Positions 1 to 8,853 are shown, counted from the first letter of the stretch. The stretch: DNA of 64,000 nucleotides from Hyphomicrobiales bacterium (GCA_021730985.1 JAKFYI010000027.1:1-64000), one strand, 5' to 3'. Numbers and translations: made by a program. The notes: generated from the letters alone by a model not told the origin.

Positions 1-290
1 TCGTCGCCGCGGTGCTGCGCGCGATCCCGGAAATCGGAGCGACGCTGCCGCCGAATGCGATCGGCCGCGACTACCGGCCCTGGCCCTACGCGGGGCTCAC
101 CGACAGCGGCACCGGAGTCGAGGCCAATCTGTGGGGTGTGATCAGCGTCAAGCTCGGCTGGGTGGAAGGATTCGAACTGAACGTGCTCGGTCTCGTGGCC
201 GGCGTCGATGTTCGCAATCCCGCCCTCAAAGTCCCCGGGTACGGCCGCGTCGGCTTCGATCACACCGCCACTGCGGCACAACGCCCGTAG
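1..290 (+). CDS. C-terminal part of a DUF3750-like protein
   Basis: The reading frame is open to the left edge of the window, so only about the last 95 residues are present and the start is missing. The visible part has the run LPPNAIGRDYRPWPYAG, a PSG-like segment (DSGTGVEANL), a glycine/leucine-rich stretch and the ending KVPGYGRVGF. From memory of the family this resembles the conserved core of DUF3750 proteins, whose role is unknown. No catalytic motif or membrane segment can be judged from this fragment. The next gene to the right is a pseudogene, so no operon partner is evident. The family match is tentative. Confidence 0.5.
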   Translation, partial: VAAVLRAIPEIGATLPPNAIGRDYRPWPYAGLTDSGTGVEANLWGVISVKLGWVEGFELNVLGLVAGVDVRNPALKVPGYGRVGFDHTATAAQRP

Positions 291-377
291 CGAACCCCTC
301 GTCCGTCAAAATTTAACGACCGGATTCTCCCGATACGCTAAAGTCGAAGCGGCCTTGAATCGTCCGGCAGGTCGGTT

Positions 378-675
378 GTGAAGCGGCGCAGATTTCTCGG
401 ACTGCTTGGCGGCGCGGCACGCGCTGCCGACGATGTACTTCTACCGGGAGTTCGCGGCGTCGGGCGGACTGATGAGCTACGGCGGCTACGACACCGACGC
501 CTACCGGCTGGCCGGCGGATACGCCGCCCGCATCCTCAAAGGCGAGAAGCCTGAGAACCTGCCGGTGCAGCAATCCACCAGAGTCGAATTGGTCGTCAAC
601 CTCAAGACCGCCAAGGCACTCGGCCTGGAGATTCCACTGTCGCTGATCGGCCGCGCCGACGAAGTGATCGAATAG
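378..675 (+). pseudogene. Remnant of an ABC_sub_bind (PF04392) substrate-binding protein with an internal deletion
   Basis: A GTG at 378 opens [13 protein letters not shown], the usual exported N-terminus of this family (normally about 330 residues). Only 13-14 residues later the sequence becomes the family's C-terminal third, in a different frame: [14 protein letters not shown], the [21 protein letters not shown] segment, and the ending [14 protein letters not shown]. About 700 bp of coding sequence is therefore missing and the two parts are out of frame. The junction lies in the GC-rich run GGCGGCGCGGCACGC near 408-422. That run could encode both the GGAA of the signal peptide and the AAR before HALPT, so slipped-repeat deletion is likely. 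No functional product is expected. Confidence 0.8.
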
Positions 676-751
676 CGCCACTCACGGCGAATTGTCTGCA
701 ACCTCCCGGCGCCAGGATGACGGCTGCTCCAGGCTCTGTCAGATTGGCGCC

Positions 752-1726
752 ATGCACGAAACGCTGCCCCTTCTTGAAGCGATTGCGTTCCCGGCGGTTC
801 GCCGCGGCCGTCTGGACACGCTGCAACTCAACGTCGGCTATCGCTGCAACCAGTCCTGCCTGCATTGCCATGTCGGCGCGAGCCCCAATCGCACCGAGGA
901 AATGACCGGGGACATCGCCGACCTGGCGCTGGAATTCCTCAGGCGGCGCCACGTCAAGACGCTCGACATCACCGGCGGAGCCCCGGAACTCAACCGGCAT
1001 TTTCGAAGGCTGGTGCGGGCGGCGCGCGACATGGGCGTGAAGGTGATGGACCGCTGCAACCTCACCATCCTCGAAGTCGAGGGGCAGGAAGACCTGGCAG
1101 AGTTTCTCGCAGGCCAGCAGGTCGAGATCGTGGCCTCGCTGCCGTGCTACCTGGAGGACAATGTCAACGCGCAGCGCGGCAAGGGCGTGTTCGAAGCCTC
1201 GATCCGAGCCTTGCGCAAGTTAAATGCGCTGGGCTACGGCCGCGACGGCAGCGGCCTCACGCTCAACCTCGTGTACAATCCGCAGGGCCCGTCGCTGCCG
1301 CCGCCGCAGGCGGCGCTGGAGGCCGACTACAAGCGCATCCTCGGCGGACAGCACGGCGTGACGTTCAATGCGCTCTACACGCTGGCCAATATGCCGATCC
1401 AGCGGTTCGGCTCGACCCTGATCTCGCACGACACGTTCGGCCAGTACCTCGATTTGCTCCAGCACGCGCACCAGGATGCCAACCTCCAAGGCGTGATGTG
1501 CCGCAACCTTATTTCGGTGGACTGGCGCGGCACTGTTTACGACTGCGACTTCAACCAGATGCTCGATCTGCCGATGACGCTTGGGGCTCGCGAGCGTCCG
1601 CATCTGTCCGACTTGCTCGATGCCGACATCGAGAACCACCCGATCCGAGTCGCCGGACATTGCTTCGGCTGCACGGCAGGCCAGGGCTCGAGCTGCGGCG
1701 GCGCACTCAAGGAGGCGGCGGAGTGA
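752..1726 (+). CDS. arsS: Arsenosugar biosynthesis radical SAM protein ArsS
   Basis: A 324-residue radical SAM enzyme. The [4Fe-4S] cluster motif CNQSCLHC gives C32, C36 and C39, with a TGGAPELN stretch following. The C-terminal Cys-rich block HCFGCTAGQGSSCGGAL (about residues 303-320) is diagnostic of ArsS (TIGR04167). In characterised relatives ArsS transfers a 5'-deoxyadenosyl group to methylated arsenic on the way to arsenosugars. The ATG at 752 was chosen because upstream codons do not match the family. The stop overlaps the GTG start of the next gene (GTGA), so translation is probably coupled. No arsM methyltransferase lies in the window, so the methylated-arsenic donor must be encoded elsewhere, or the substrate differs. 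Confidence 0.9.
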   Translation: MHETLPLLEAIAFPAVRRGRLDTLQLNVGYRCNQSCLHCHVGASPNRTEEMTGDIADLALEFLRRRHVKTLDITGGAPELNRHFRRLVRAARDMGVKVMDRCNLTILEVEGQEDLAEFLAGQQVEIVASLPCYLEDNVNAQRGKGVFEASIRALRKLNALGYGRDGSGLTLNLVYNPQGPSLPPPQAALEADYKRILGGQHGVTFNALYTLANMPIQRFGSTLISHDTFGQYLDLLQHAHQDANLQGVMCRNLISVDWRGTVYDCDFNQMLDLPMTLGARERPHLSDLLDADIENHPIRVAGHCFGCTAGQGSSCGGALKEAAE

Positions 1727-2670
1727 ACGTAGCCGTGGCGAACTGCGCCCCCGGGCGCATGTGCCCCGCCGACTACACCTATTCGCCGGGCGCATTCGAC
1801 CGCGCGCCGGACTTCAAGGCGAAAACGCTTTATGTCGCGGGCGGAGTCTACGGAAATCTCGCCGCGCTCAACGCTCTTGAATCGCTGGCTGCCACCGATG
1901 CGGGGCCCGTGGAGATTGTATTGAACGGGGACTTTCATTGGTTCGACGCCGATCCGGACTGGTTTGCGGCGATCGAGACGCGGGCGGCACGCCACCGCGC
2001 GCTGCGCGGCAATGTCGAGACCGAGATCGCAAGAGCGAGCGACGTCGGTGCGGGTTGCGGCTGCGCCTATCCCTCATCGGTCGGAGAGGACTTGGTGCGC
2101 CGCTCGAACGCAATCCTGGAACGGTTGCGCGGCGTCACAACGCCGGGCAGCCGCGAGCGGCTTGCAAAGCTACCGCCTCATCTGGTGACGCAAGTCGGCG
2201 GGCTACGGGTCGGAATCGTTCACGGCGACGCGGCTTCGCTCGCTGGCTGGCGATTTTCTCAGGAGGAGTTGGACGAACCAGGCAGGCGCGCCTGGCTGGC
2301 CGACATCCGCAAAGCTTCGCGCATCGGCCTGTTCGCTTCGACCCACACATGTCTGGCGGCGCTGCGCGACTATTCGTTGCCGACCGGCCGGTTGACTGTC
2401 ATCAACAACGGCGCGGCCGGAATGCCGAATTTTTCGGACTCCACGTTTGGTGTGGTGACGCGCGTCGCGATGAGCGCCTCCCCGCACCGCCCGCTCTATG
2501 GCCTCAACCACGACGGCGTCCATATCGACGCCCTGCCGTTGAATTTCGATCAACCCTCTTTCCTCAACCGGTTCCTCGAATGCTGGCCGGAGGGTACGCC
2601 GGCTCATGACTCCTACCTCCACCGCATTTTACACGGGCCGAACTACACCGTGGCCGCCGCGGCGAGCTAA
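1723..2670 (+). CDS. Divergent metallophosphoesterase-like protein of the arsS operon
   Basis: 315 residues from a GTG that overlaps the arsS stop. Calcineurin-like phosphoesterase landmarks are recognisable in order: GGVYGN near residue 37, NGDFHWFD, GNVE, GLRVGIVHGD and THTC, ending with INNGAAGMPNF. The first motif is normally D-x-H-G-N; here the Asp and His are G and Y, so two usual metal ligands are absent. Such a protein often sits beside arsS-type genes and may dephosphorylate a sugar-phosphate intermediate, but the altered motif makes activity uncertain. Cys-rich segments (GAGCGCAYPSS) are unusual for the family. Position and overlap make it an operon member with arsS and the downstream glycosyltransferase. 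Confidence 0.7.
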   Translation: MNVAVANCAPGRMCPADYTYSPGAFDRAPDFKAKTLYVAGGVYGNLAALNALESLAATDAGPVEIVLNGDFHWFDADPDWFAAIETRAARHRALRGNVETEIARASDVGAGCGCAYPSSVGEDLVRRSNAILERLRGVTTPGSRERLAKLPPHLVTQVGGLRVGIVHGDAASLAGWRFSQEELDEPGRRAWLADIRKASRIGLFASTHTCLAALRDYSLPTGRLTVINNGAAGMPNFSDSTFGVVTRVAMSASPHRPLYGLNHDGVHIDALPLNFDQPSFLNRFLECWPEGTPAHDSYLHRILHGPNYTVAAAAS

Positions 2671-2682
2671 GCTATCGAACCG

Positions 2683-3375
2683 ATGTCACGCCTCTCCATC
2701 ATCATTCCGGCGCTGAACGAAGCGGCCGGTATCGCCGAGACGCTGTCCGCGCTACAGCCGTTTCGCGCGCGCGGCGTCGAGGTGATCGTGGTGGACGGCG
2801 GCAGCAGTGACGCCACGATCGAGCGCGCGCGGCCGCTCGCCGACCGCGTGCTGGGCGCGCCGCGCGGCCGTGCCGTCCAGATGAACGCGGGGGCCGCAGC
2901 AGCCTCGGGCGACGCGTTGCTGTTCCTCCACGCCGATACCATCTTGCCGCCCGACGCCGACGGGCTGGTGCTCTACGGGCTGTCCGGCACCGGCCGCGCC
3001 TGGGGCCGCTTCGATATCGCGATCGATGGCGGCAATCCGCTGCTGCGTCTCGTCTCAGGCATGATGAATTGGCGCTCGCAGATCACCGGCATCGCCACCG
3101 GCGACCAGGCGATCTTCGTCACCCGCGAAGCCTTCGCGGCGGCCGGCGGCTATCCCGACATTCCGCTGATGGAGGACATCGCGCTCTCCAAGCGGCTCAA
3201 GCGGATCGGCCGGCCGCTCTGCCTCGCAGCGCGGGCGCGCACCTCGGGACGTCGCTGGACCAGACGCGGCACGATCCGCACCATCGTGCTGATGTGGCAA
3301 CTGCGGTTTGCCTACTGGCGCGGCGCCGATCCCGCCGCATTGGCAATGCGTTATGGCTATCGGCCAGGCGACTGA
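2683..3375 (+). CDS. TIGR04283-family arsenosugar-type glycosyltransferase
   Basis: 230-residue GT-A family-2 glycosyltransferase. The N-terminus SIIIPALNEAAGI, the donor-binding VVDGGSSDAT, the FLHADT metal-binding-type motif and the GDQAIFV/MEDIALSKRLK segment match the TIGR04283 family that accompanies arsS. It has no membrane anchor and should be cytoplasmic. It starts 12 bp after the metallophosphoesterase gene on the same strand, so it is the third gene of the operon. The acceptor is unknown; arsenosugar assembly is inferred from family naming and context. The related TIGR04282 protein, usually a neighbour, is about 36 kb away at 39896. Confidence 0.85.
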   Translation: MSRLSIIIPALNEAAGIAETLSALQPFRARGVEVIVVDGGSSDATIERARPLADRVLGAPRGRAVQMNAGAAAASGDALLFLHADTILPPDADGLVLYGLSGTGRAWGRFDIAIDGGNPLLRLVSGMMNWRSQITGIATGDQAIFVTREAFAAAGGYPDIPLMEDIALSKRLKRIGRPLCLAARARTSGRRWTRRGTIRTIVLMWQLRFAYWRGADPAALAMRYGYRPGD

Positions 3376-3377
3376 GC

Positions 3378-4229
3378 CTAAGCCAGCCGGATCAGCGCCA
3401 GGCCGCAGACCACCAGCAGCGCAGCCCCGATCCGGGTCGCGCGCAATGGCTCCTTCAGCAGCACGACGGCGATGACCGCGCCGAACAGCACGCTGGTCTC
3501 GCGCAACGCCGCGACGATCGCGATCGGTGCGACCGTCATGGCCCAGATCGCAATCGAATAGGAAATCACCGCCATCAGGCCGCCGCCGAGTCCGATCTTC
3601 CAGTGCGGCGTCATCGCGGAGATCACCGCGGTGCCACGGCGCGCCAGCGCATAGAGGAGCACAACCGGCGCGATGCCGACGAACAGCACGCAGGAATACG
3701 CGTTGGCCATGCCCGGCCCCGCCGCGCGGGCGCCGATGCCGTCCACCACCGAATAGGCGCAGATCGTCACCGCGGTGAACAGCGCGAAGCCGACCGCACG
3801 GCGATCCAGCGCGGCGATGCCGCGTCCGCCGCGCAATGAGAGCAGCAGCACACCGGATGCCAGCAGCAGGATACCGCCCCAGCCGTAGATGCCGAGCGTC
3901 TCGCCGACGAACAGCGTCGTCGTCAGCCCGGTCATCAGCGGCGCGCTGCCGCGCGCGATCGGATAGACCTGACCGAGATCGCCGGCGCGGTAGCTCTCGA
4001 TCAGGCCCGCGAAATAGAACAGATGGATGACGATGGAGGCGATCAGCCACGGCCAAGATGCGGCGGCCGGCATCCCGGCGAGCGGCACGAACAGCAGCGC
4101 CACTGCGCCGGCGCCGAGTCCGATCAGCACCGTGGTGGCGAGCGGATCGAGCGTGCGCTTGATGCTGGCGTTCCAGCCCGCGTGACAGGCGGCGGCGAAC
4201 AGCACGGAGAGAAAGACGAACCCGTCCAT
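3378..4229 (-). CDS. EamA/DMT-family transporter
   Basis: 283 residues with about ten hydrophobic segments, two EamA repeats and alternating small-residue helices, ending LLVVCGLALIRLA. It belongs to the drug/metabolite transporter superfamily of inner-membrane exporters. The start at 4229 (MDGFVFLSVLF) was chosen because it opens directly into the first helix and its ATG overlaps the TGA of the upstream hydrolase gene by one base, indicating an operon. The substrate cannot be read from sequence; coupling to an amidohydrolase suggests an amino acid or amide product. It converges with the arsS operon, leaving only 2 bp between stops. Confidence 0.8.
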   Translation of the reverse strand: MDGFVFLSVLFAAACHAGWNASIKRTLDPLATTVLIGLGAGAVALLFVPLAGMPAAASWPWLIASIVIHLFYFAGLIESYRAGDLGQVYPIARGSAPLMTGLTTTLFVGETLGIYGWGGILLLASGVLLLSLRGGRGIAALDRRAVGFALFTAVTICAYSVVDGIGARAAGPGMANAYSCVLFVGIAPVVLLYALARRGTAVISAMTPHWKIGLGGGLMAVISYSIAIWAMTVAPIAIVAALRETSVLFGAVIAVVLLKEPLRATRIGAALLVVCGLALIRLA

Positions 4230-5479
4230 CAGCGCGGCCTGCCCCGCTCCGCAAGCTGACGGTCGTAGTCCAGCACGGCCTGCAGCAGCACCTGGGCTCC
4301 GGCCGCGCATTGCTCCTTGGAGCTGAACTCGGCCTCATTGTGGCTGATGCCGCCGCGGCACGGCACGAACACCATGGCGGCGGGCGCCACCCGCGACACG
4401 TAGGCCGCGTCGTGGCCTGCGCCCGAGATCATATCGCGCGTCGAAAAGCCCGCTGATTCGGCGCCGCGACGGACGGCGGCGATACAATCCGGGTTGAAGC
4501 GCACCGCCGGCTGGTGCCAGATTTTCTGGAATGCCACGCCGAGACCGAGCGGTTCGCAAATCTCGTGGACCGCTGTTTCCAGCGCCGCCTCCATCCGGTC
4601 GAGCACGGCATCGTCGGGGTGCCGCATATCGACCATGAAGAACACTTCGCCAGGCACCACGTTGGGCGAGTTTGGGCGGTTGTCGATCCGGCCCACGGTG
4701 GCCACCGACCCCGGCGCGGCGCGGCCGATCCCATCGACCCGCTCGATCACGCGCGCCGCCCCGAGCAGCGCGTTTTTGCGAAGTCCCATGGGCGTGGCAC
4801 CGGTGTGGGCGTCCTGCCCGGTCAGTGTCGCCTCAAACCAGCGCATCGCCTGCACGCCGGTGACGACGCCGATTTCCTTGCCTTCGGCCTCCAGGATCGG
4901 TCCCTGCTCGATGTGAAGCTCGAAGAATGCCGACAGCGGATGATCGCCGCAGTGCTGCGCGCCGCGATAGCCGATGGCGTCGAGCGCCGCGCGGAACGTC
5001 GTACCGTCGCAATCGGTGCGCTGCTCCGCCCAGGCGGGTTCGAACACCTTGGCGAACACGCCCGACGCCACCATCGCGGGCGAAAAGCGCGAGCCCTCCT
5101 CGTTGGTCCAGTTCACCGCCTCGATCGGGGCGTAGGTCTGGTAGCCCGCCTCATGCAGCGTCCGCAGCGCTTCGAGCGCGGCCAGCACGCCCAGCACGCC
5201 GTCGAACTTGCCGCCGGTCGGCTGGGTGTCGAGATGGCTGCCGATCGCGATCGGCGGCACGTCCACCGTGCCCTCGCGGCGGGCGAACATCGCACCCATG
5301 TCGTCAACGGTGACGCGGCACCCCAGCGCCTCGGCGCGCGCCTTGAACCAGTCGCGCACCTGGCGGTCGAGATCGGTCAGCGTCAGCCGGCAGATGCCGC
5401 CCTTGGCGGTGCCGCCGATCGCCGCGGTCTCCATCAGCTCGCCCCACAGCCGCTCGGCGTTGATGGCGAGGTTGCTCAT
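4229..5479 (-). CDS. Zn-dependent M20 hydrolase, allantoate amidohydrolase / N-carbamoyl-amino-acid hydrolase type
   Basis: 416 residues, the usual length of the AllC/HyuC family. Metal-site motifs visible are IGSHLDTQPTGGKFDG, NEEGSRF and LHIEQGP, followed by the dimerisation domain with GQDAHTGATPM and the C-terminal GAGHDA. The family hydrolyses allantoate or N-carbamoyl amino acids, releasing ammonia and CO2. With the OHCU decarboxylase/HIU hydrolase fusion at 17946 and the dihydropyrimidinase at 27032 elsewhere in the window, it fits purine or pyrimidine salvage for nitrogen. Which substrate is used cannot be decided from sequence. It is co-transcribed with the EamA gene by stop/start overlap. 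Confidence 0.85.
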   Translation of the reverse strand: MSNLAINAERLWGELMETAAIGGTAKGGICRLTLTDLDRQVRDWFKARAEALGCRVTVDDMGAMFARREGTVDVPPIAIGSHLDTQPTGGKFDGVLGVLAALEALRTLHEAGYQTYAPIEAVNWTNEEGSRFSPAMVASGVFAKVFEPAWAEQRTDCDGTTFRAALDAIGYRGAQHCGDHPLSAFFELHIEQGPILEAEGKEIGVVTGVQAMRWFEATLTGQDAHTGATPMGLRKNALLGAARVIERVDGIGRAAPGSVATVGRIDNRPNSPNVVPGEVFFMVDMRHPDDAVLDRMEAALETAVHEICEPLGLGVAFQKIWHQPAVRFNPDCIAAVRRGAESAGFSTRDMISGAGHDAAYVSRVAPAAMVFVPCRGGISHNEAEFSSKEQCAAGAQVLLQAVLDYDRQLAERGRPR

Positions 5480-5489
5480 GCGGCGTGCG

Positions 5490-6590
5490 CTACGCCCGGG
5501 CGCGCGACGCGGCCGGCGCCCACATCTTCGGCCCGACCCGCAGGTACTGGTTGGCGCGGGGAACCTCGGCGGCGAGTTCCGCCGCCGCGTGCCAGCCCCA
5601 GCGCGGGTTGTTCAACATGGCGCGTGCCAGCGCCACCATGTCGGCCTTGCCTTCCGCGATCACAGCCTCGGCCTGCTCGGGCGTGACGATCAGTCCGACC
5701 ACGCGCGTCACAATGCCCGCCTCGCGCTTGACCCGCTCGGCGATCGGCACGTTGTAGCCAAGCCCGGCCGGATTGCGGGTGTCGGCGGTGATGCCGCCCG
5801 ACGAAATATCGACGAAGTCGAGGCCTTCCTGCTTGAGAGCTTTGGAATACGTCACCGCATCGTCCGCCGTGAGCCCATCGTCACGCCAGTCGCTGCCGGT
5901 GATGCGGGCGCCAAGCGGAATGCCCTTCGGCACCACCGGGCGAACCGCGCGCGCAATCTCCAGACCGAACCGCATCCGGTTCTCTAGCGAGCCGCCGTAC
6001 TGGTCGGTGCGTTTGTTGGAGACCGGCGAGAGGAACGAATGCGCGAGATAGCCGTGCGCGTAGTGCAGTTCGATCAGGTCGAACCCAATCCGCATGGCGC
6101 GCTTCGCCGACTCTACGAACGCATCGCGCACGCGAACAATATCGTCGAGCGTCATCGCCCGGGGAATATGCCAGCCCTCGCCGAACGGGATCGCCGAAGG
6201 CGCGATGGTCTGCCACGGATCGTCAGCTTTCAAAGGACCGCCGCCCTCCCATGGACGTTGCGCGGACGCCTTGCGTCCGGCGTGCGCGATCTGAATGCCC
6301 ATTTTCGCCGTGCCGATGCGCCGGCAGTGCCGGATCACCCGTTCCATCGCCGCCTCGTTGGCGTCGGAATACAGGCCGGCGCAGCCGTGGGTGATGCGGC
6401 CGTGGCGCTCGACGTGGGTCGCCTCGACCACCAGCATGGCGGCGCCGGAATTTGCCAGCATGCCGAGGTGGGTCATGTGCCAGTCGGTCATGCAGCCGTC
6501 TTCCGCCGAATACTGGCACATCGGCGCAATCATGACCCGGTTCGCCAGTTCGAGACCGGCAAGCTTGATCGGGGAGAACAGCTTCGACAT
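5490..6590 (-). CDS. NADH:flavin oxidoreductase, old yellow enzyme (YqjM/NamA type)
   Basis: 366 residues forming an FMN-binding TIM barrel. Motifs: NRVMIAPMCQYSA (FMN site, with the regulatory Cys typical of the thermophilic-like/YqjM class), QIAHAGRKAS (substrate His), HYAHGYLAHSFLSP, the SNKRTDQYGGSLENR signature, and the C-terminal ALARAMLNNPRWGWHAA. It reduces activated C=C bonds with NAD(P)H in the cytoplasm. The start at 6590 (MSKLFSPIK) follows an AAGGA box; extra codons upstream are arginine-rich and unlike the family. It lies 10 bp beyond the next minus-strand gene, so 7770 to 3378 may be one operon. The natural substrate is unknown. Confidence 0.9.
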   Translation of the reverse strand: MSKLFSPIKLAGLELANRVMIAPMCQYSAEDGCMTDWHMTHLGMLANSGAAMLVVEATHVERHGRITHGCAGLYSDANEAAMERVIRHCRRIGTAKMGIQIAHAGRKASAQRPWEGGGPLKADDPWQTIAPSAIPFGEGWHIPRAMTLDDIVRVRDAFVESAKRAMRIGFDLIELHYAHGYLAHSFLSPVSNKRTDQYGGSLENRMRFGLEIARAVRPVVPKGIPLGARITGSDWRDDGLTADDAVTYSKALKQEGLDFVDISSGGITADTRNPAGLGYNVPIAERVKREAGIVTRVVGLIVTPEQAEAVIAEGKADMVALARAMLNNPRWGWHAAAELAAEVPRANQYLRVGPKMWAPAASRARA

Positions 6591-6600
6591 TTCCAGTTCC

Positions 6601-7770
6601 TTATGCGGGCAGCCGCAGGATCGCGAGCGCAAGCGCCTGCGCGCGCGGCACCAGCGTTTCGACATCCATGAATTCTTCTGGCGTGTGTCCTTTGCCGCCG
6701 ACCGGTCCGACCGCGCAGATGGTCGGCGCGCCGGTCGCCGCCGCGAAGCCGCTGTCGGCGCAGCCGCCGGTGAAGATCGACGACGGCTCGTTGCCGAGCG
6801 CCTTCAACTGCGCTGCGTAATGGTCGAACAGCGCCTTGCCATCTTCGCCCTCGACCAGCGGCAGGAACTCGCCGGAGATCTCAAGTTGCGCCGAGGTGCC
6901 GGGCACGTAGCTCGTCGCCATGATCTTTTCGACCTCGGCCATGGTGGCCGCGCGTTGCGCCGGGGTGATGAAGCGCAGATCGACCTCGCCCTTCGCCCAC
7001 GGCGCCACCGTGTTGACGGTCTGTCCGCCCGAGACCACGCCGACGTTGAGCGTGATGCCCTCCTTCGGCTTGCTGAGCGCGTGCAGCGCCAGCGTCTTGT
7101 GCGCGAGCTCGTTGATCGCGCTGATGCCGGCCTCGAAGTTCGCGCCGGAATGTGCCGCCTTTCCAGTGATGGAAAAGCGCATGAACACGCCGCCCTTGCG
7201 GCCGGTCACCGCCATGCCGATCGCGCGGCCCGGCTCGGAGTTGAACACCGCGCGCGCGCTGCGCGCGAACCGCTCGATCACCGCCCGCGAAAACGGCGAG
7301 CCGATCTCCTCATCGCCGGTAAACAAAGCGGTGACCGGCGCGCCCGCGCCGCCGAACTTCTGCAACGCCGCCAGGATGAAGCAGTTCATCACCAGCCCGG
7401 CCTTCATGTCGGACACGCCCGGGCCGTGCGCCATGCCGTTCTCGATCTTGAACGGACGCCGCGTCGGCTCGCCCTTCGGGAACACCGTGTCGCGATGGCC
7501 CATCAGCAGGATCGGCCGGTTGCTGCCGCCGGAGGCGCCCACCGTGGCGTCGATCGCATCGCCGAACTTGGCGTCGGGCGTGAGGCCCGTCGCGATGCCG
7601 CGATCTTCCAGAAATTTGCGGATATGGGCGCCGACCGCATCGACCCCGGCCTTGTCATAGCTGCCGCTGTCAGTGTTCACGAGCGTTTCCAGAAGCTCCA
7701 GCATGGCGCCACGCTGGCTGGCCAGCCAATCCAGGATCTGCTGCTCGTTCGGGGTCGCTTTCGCCGCCAT
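6601..7770 (-). CDS. M20 peptidase, glutamate carboxypeptidase (CPG2) family
   Basis: 389 residues. Zinc-site motifs in order: LLMGHRDTVFPKG, GPGVSDMKAGLV, FTGDEEIGS and a late GGCADSGFAAATG, with the lid/dimerisation domain (GKAAHSGANFEAG) between. The family cleaves C-terminal glutamate or related amide bonds. There is no signal peptide (MAAKATPNEQQ start), so it is probably cytoplasmic, unlike secreted CPG2. The start at 7770 was chosen because upstream codons up to 7848 do not look like family sequence. It is upstream of, and close to, the old-yellow-enzyme gene on the same strand. Confidence 0.85.
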   Translation of the reverse strand: MAAKATPNEQQILDWLASQRGAMLELLETLVNTDSGSYDKAGVDAVGAHIRKFLEDRGIATGLTPDAKFGDAIDATVGASGGSNRPILLMGHRDTVFPKGEPTRRPFKIENGMAHGPGVSDMKAGLVMNCFILAALQKFGGAGAPVTALFTGDEEIGSPFSRAVIERFARSARAVFNSEPGRAIGMAVTGRKGGVFMRFSITGKAAHSGANFEAGISAINELAHKTLALHALSKPKEGITLNVGVVSGGQTVNTVAPWAKGEVDLRFITPAQRAATMAEVEKIMATSYVPGTSAQLEISGEFLPLVEGEDGKALFDHYAAQLKALGNEPSSIFTGGCADSGFAAATGAPTICAVGPVGGKGHTPEEFMDVETLVPRAQALALAILRLPA

Positions 7771-7920
7771 TCGCTCCGCCTTGTCCAAGCCTTGCCGGGC
7801 TGTCCCCGACTTGGTGCAAGACACTAAAGGCGTGGATGGCCGTGACACAAGGCGAGCAAAGCAACGCCGCTTTCGGCGGCACTGCCGGGCGAGAACGGCG
7901 CAGGTGGATGATTTTCCGAA

Positions 7921-8154
7921 CTATTCCGCCGCCTGGCGGAAGTCCTCGGGGCGCGGCGCAATCTGCGCCCAGCGGTTCACGGCGACCATCGCCTCGCGCA
8001 TCCGGGCGACGAACTCTTCGTCCGTGTAGTAGTGCTTCCAGCGCCCGCTGCGGTAGAGCTCGACAAAATGGGCCTGGCGACGCTCAGCGAGGGCCCGCCA
8101 TTTCTGCGAAGCCCGGTCCATCGCGTAGGGGTATTGCCGAGTGGCCATCGTCAT
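7921..8154 (-). CDS. TIGR03809-family small protein
   Basis: 77 residues from ATG 8154 (MTMATRQYPYAMD); a second ATG lies two codons in. The core SQKWRALAERRQAHFVELYRSG and WKHYYTDEEFVARMREA match the short TIGR03809 family of Hyphomicrobiales, whose role is unknown. It is soluble and rich in aromatic and charged residues. About 150 bp without a gene separate it from the M20 peptidase, and 204 bp from the RidA gene, so it is probably a single transcription unit. It is useful mainly as a lineage marker. Confidence 0.75.
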   Translation of the reverse strand: MTMATRQYPYAMDRASQKWRALAERRQAHFVELYRSGRWKHYYTDEEFVARMREAMVAVNRWAQIAPRPEDFRQAAE

Positions 8155-8358
8155 ACCGCCGGTCGCAACAAAGGCGACGTAAGATGCTGACGCGCACGCC
8201 TGAGTCGAACAATGCCGCGTCCGCCAAACCACAGGCGTAACGGGCCTTATTCACAGTCTTTTCACAGAAAACGAAAAGCCCGGGCGACGAACACCCGCCG
8301 CGATCCCTTGAAGAATCGATTCGCGGCGGCGTGGCAAGGGCGGCGCGCGAACGGCGGA

Positions 8359-8817
8359 TCAGGACTTGATGGCGATGATGCCTTCGATTTCGACCGACAT
8401 GCCGTTCGGCAGCGATCCCAGGCCGACCGCCGAGCGGGCATGCTTGCCGGCGTCGCCGAACACCTCGACGAACAGGTCCGAGCAGCCGTTGATCACCTTG
8501 GGCTGGTCCTTGAAGTCGGGCGGCGCGTTGACCATTCCCAGCAGCTTGACGATGAAATCGACCCGGTCGAGCGAGCCCAGCGCCGCCTTCATCGCGGATA
8601 GCATGCCGAGCCCGGTGAGCCTGGCGCGGCGGTAGCCCTCCTCGATCGAAACCTCGGTTCCGACCTTGCCGAGCAGGATCTGGCCGTTCTCGCGCGGCCC
8701 TTGGCCTGCGAGGTAGAGCATGTTGCCGGCGATCCGGTACGGCAGGTAGTTCGCCACCGGCACCATCAGCTCGGGCAGCACGATGCCGAGCTGCTTCAAT
8801 CGGGCTTCAGCGGACAT
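8359..8817 (-). CDS. RidA-family protein
   Basis: 152 residues, slightly longer than classic RidA (about 130). It has the family hallmarks NMLYLAGQGPR, RLTGLGMLSAMKAALGSLDRV and the C-terminal ARSAVGLGSLPNGMSVEIEGI, where the Arg of ARSAVG corresponds to the conserved active-site Arg. Members deaminate reactive enamine/imine intermediates or are stress-related. It starts from ATG 8817. A short 36 bp gap separates it from the toxin-antitoxin pair, which is on the same strand but upstream. Assignment to the exact subfamily is uncertain. Confidence 0.85.
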   Translation of the reverse strand: MSAEARLKQLGIVLPELMVPVANYLPYRIAGNMLYLAGQGPRENGQILLGKVGTEVSIEEGYRRARLTGLGMLSAMKAALGSLDRVDFIVKLLGMVNAPPDFKDQPKVINGCSDLFVEVFGDAGKHARSAVGLGSLPNGMSVEIEGIIAIKS

Positions 8818-8853
8818 GGTATCCTCGTTGTTCTCGCTACAGGCTAGCGTGGC

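Noticed and set aside
865-1722. In-frame N-terminal extension of the metallophosphoesterase gene
   Set aside because: Lies inside arsS in another frame and is rich in Pro/Arg; the coupled GTG at 1723 is the natural start.
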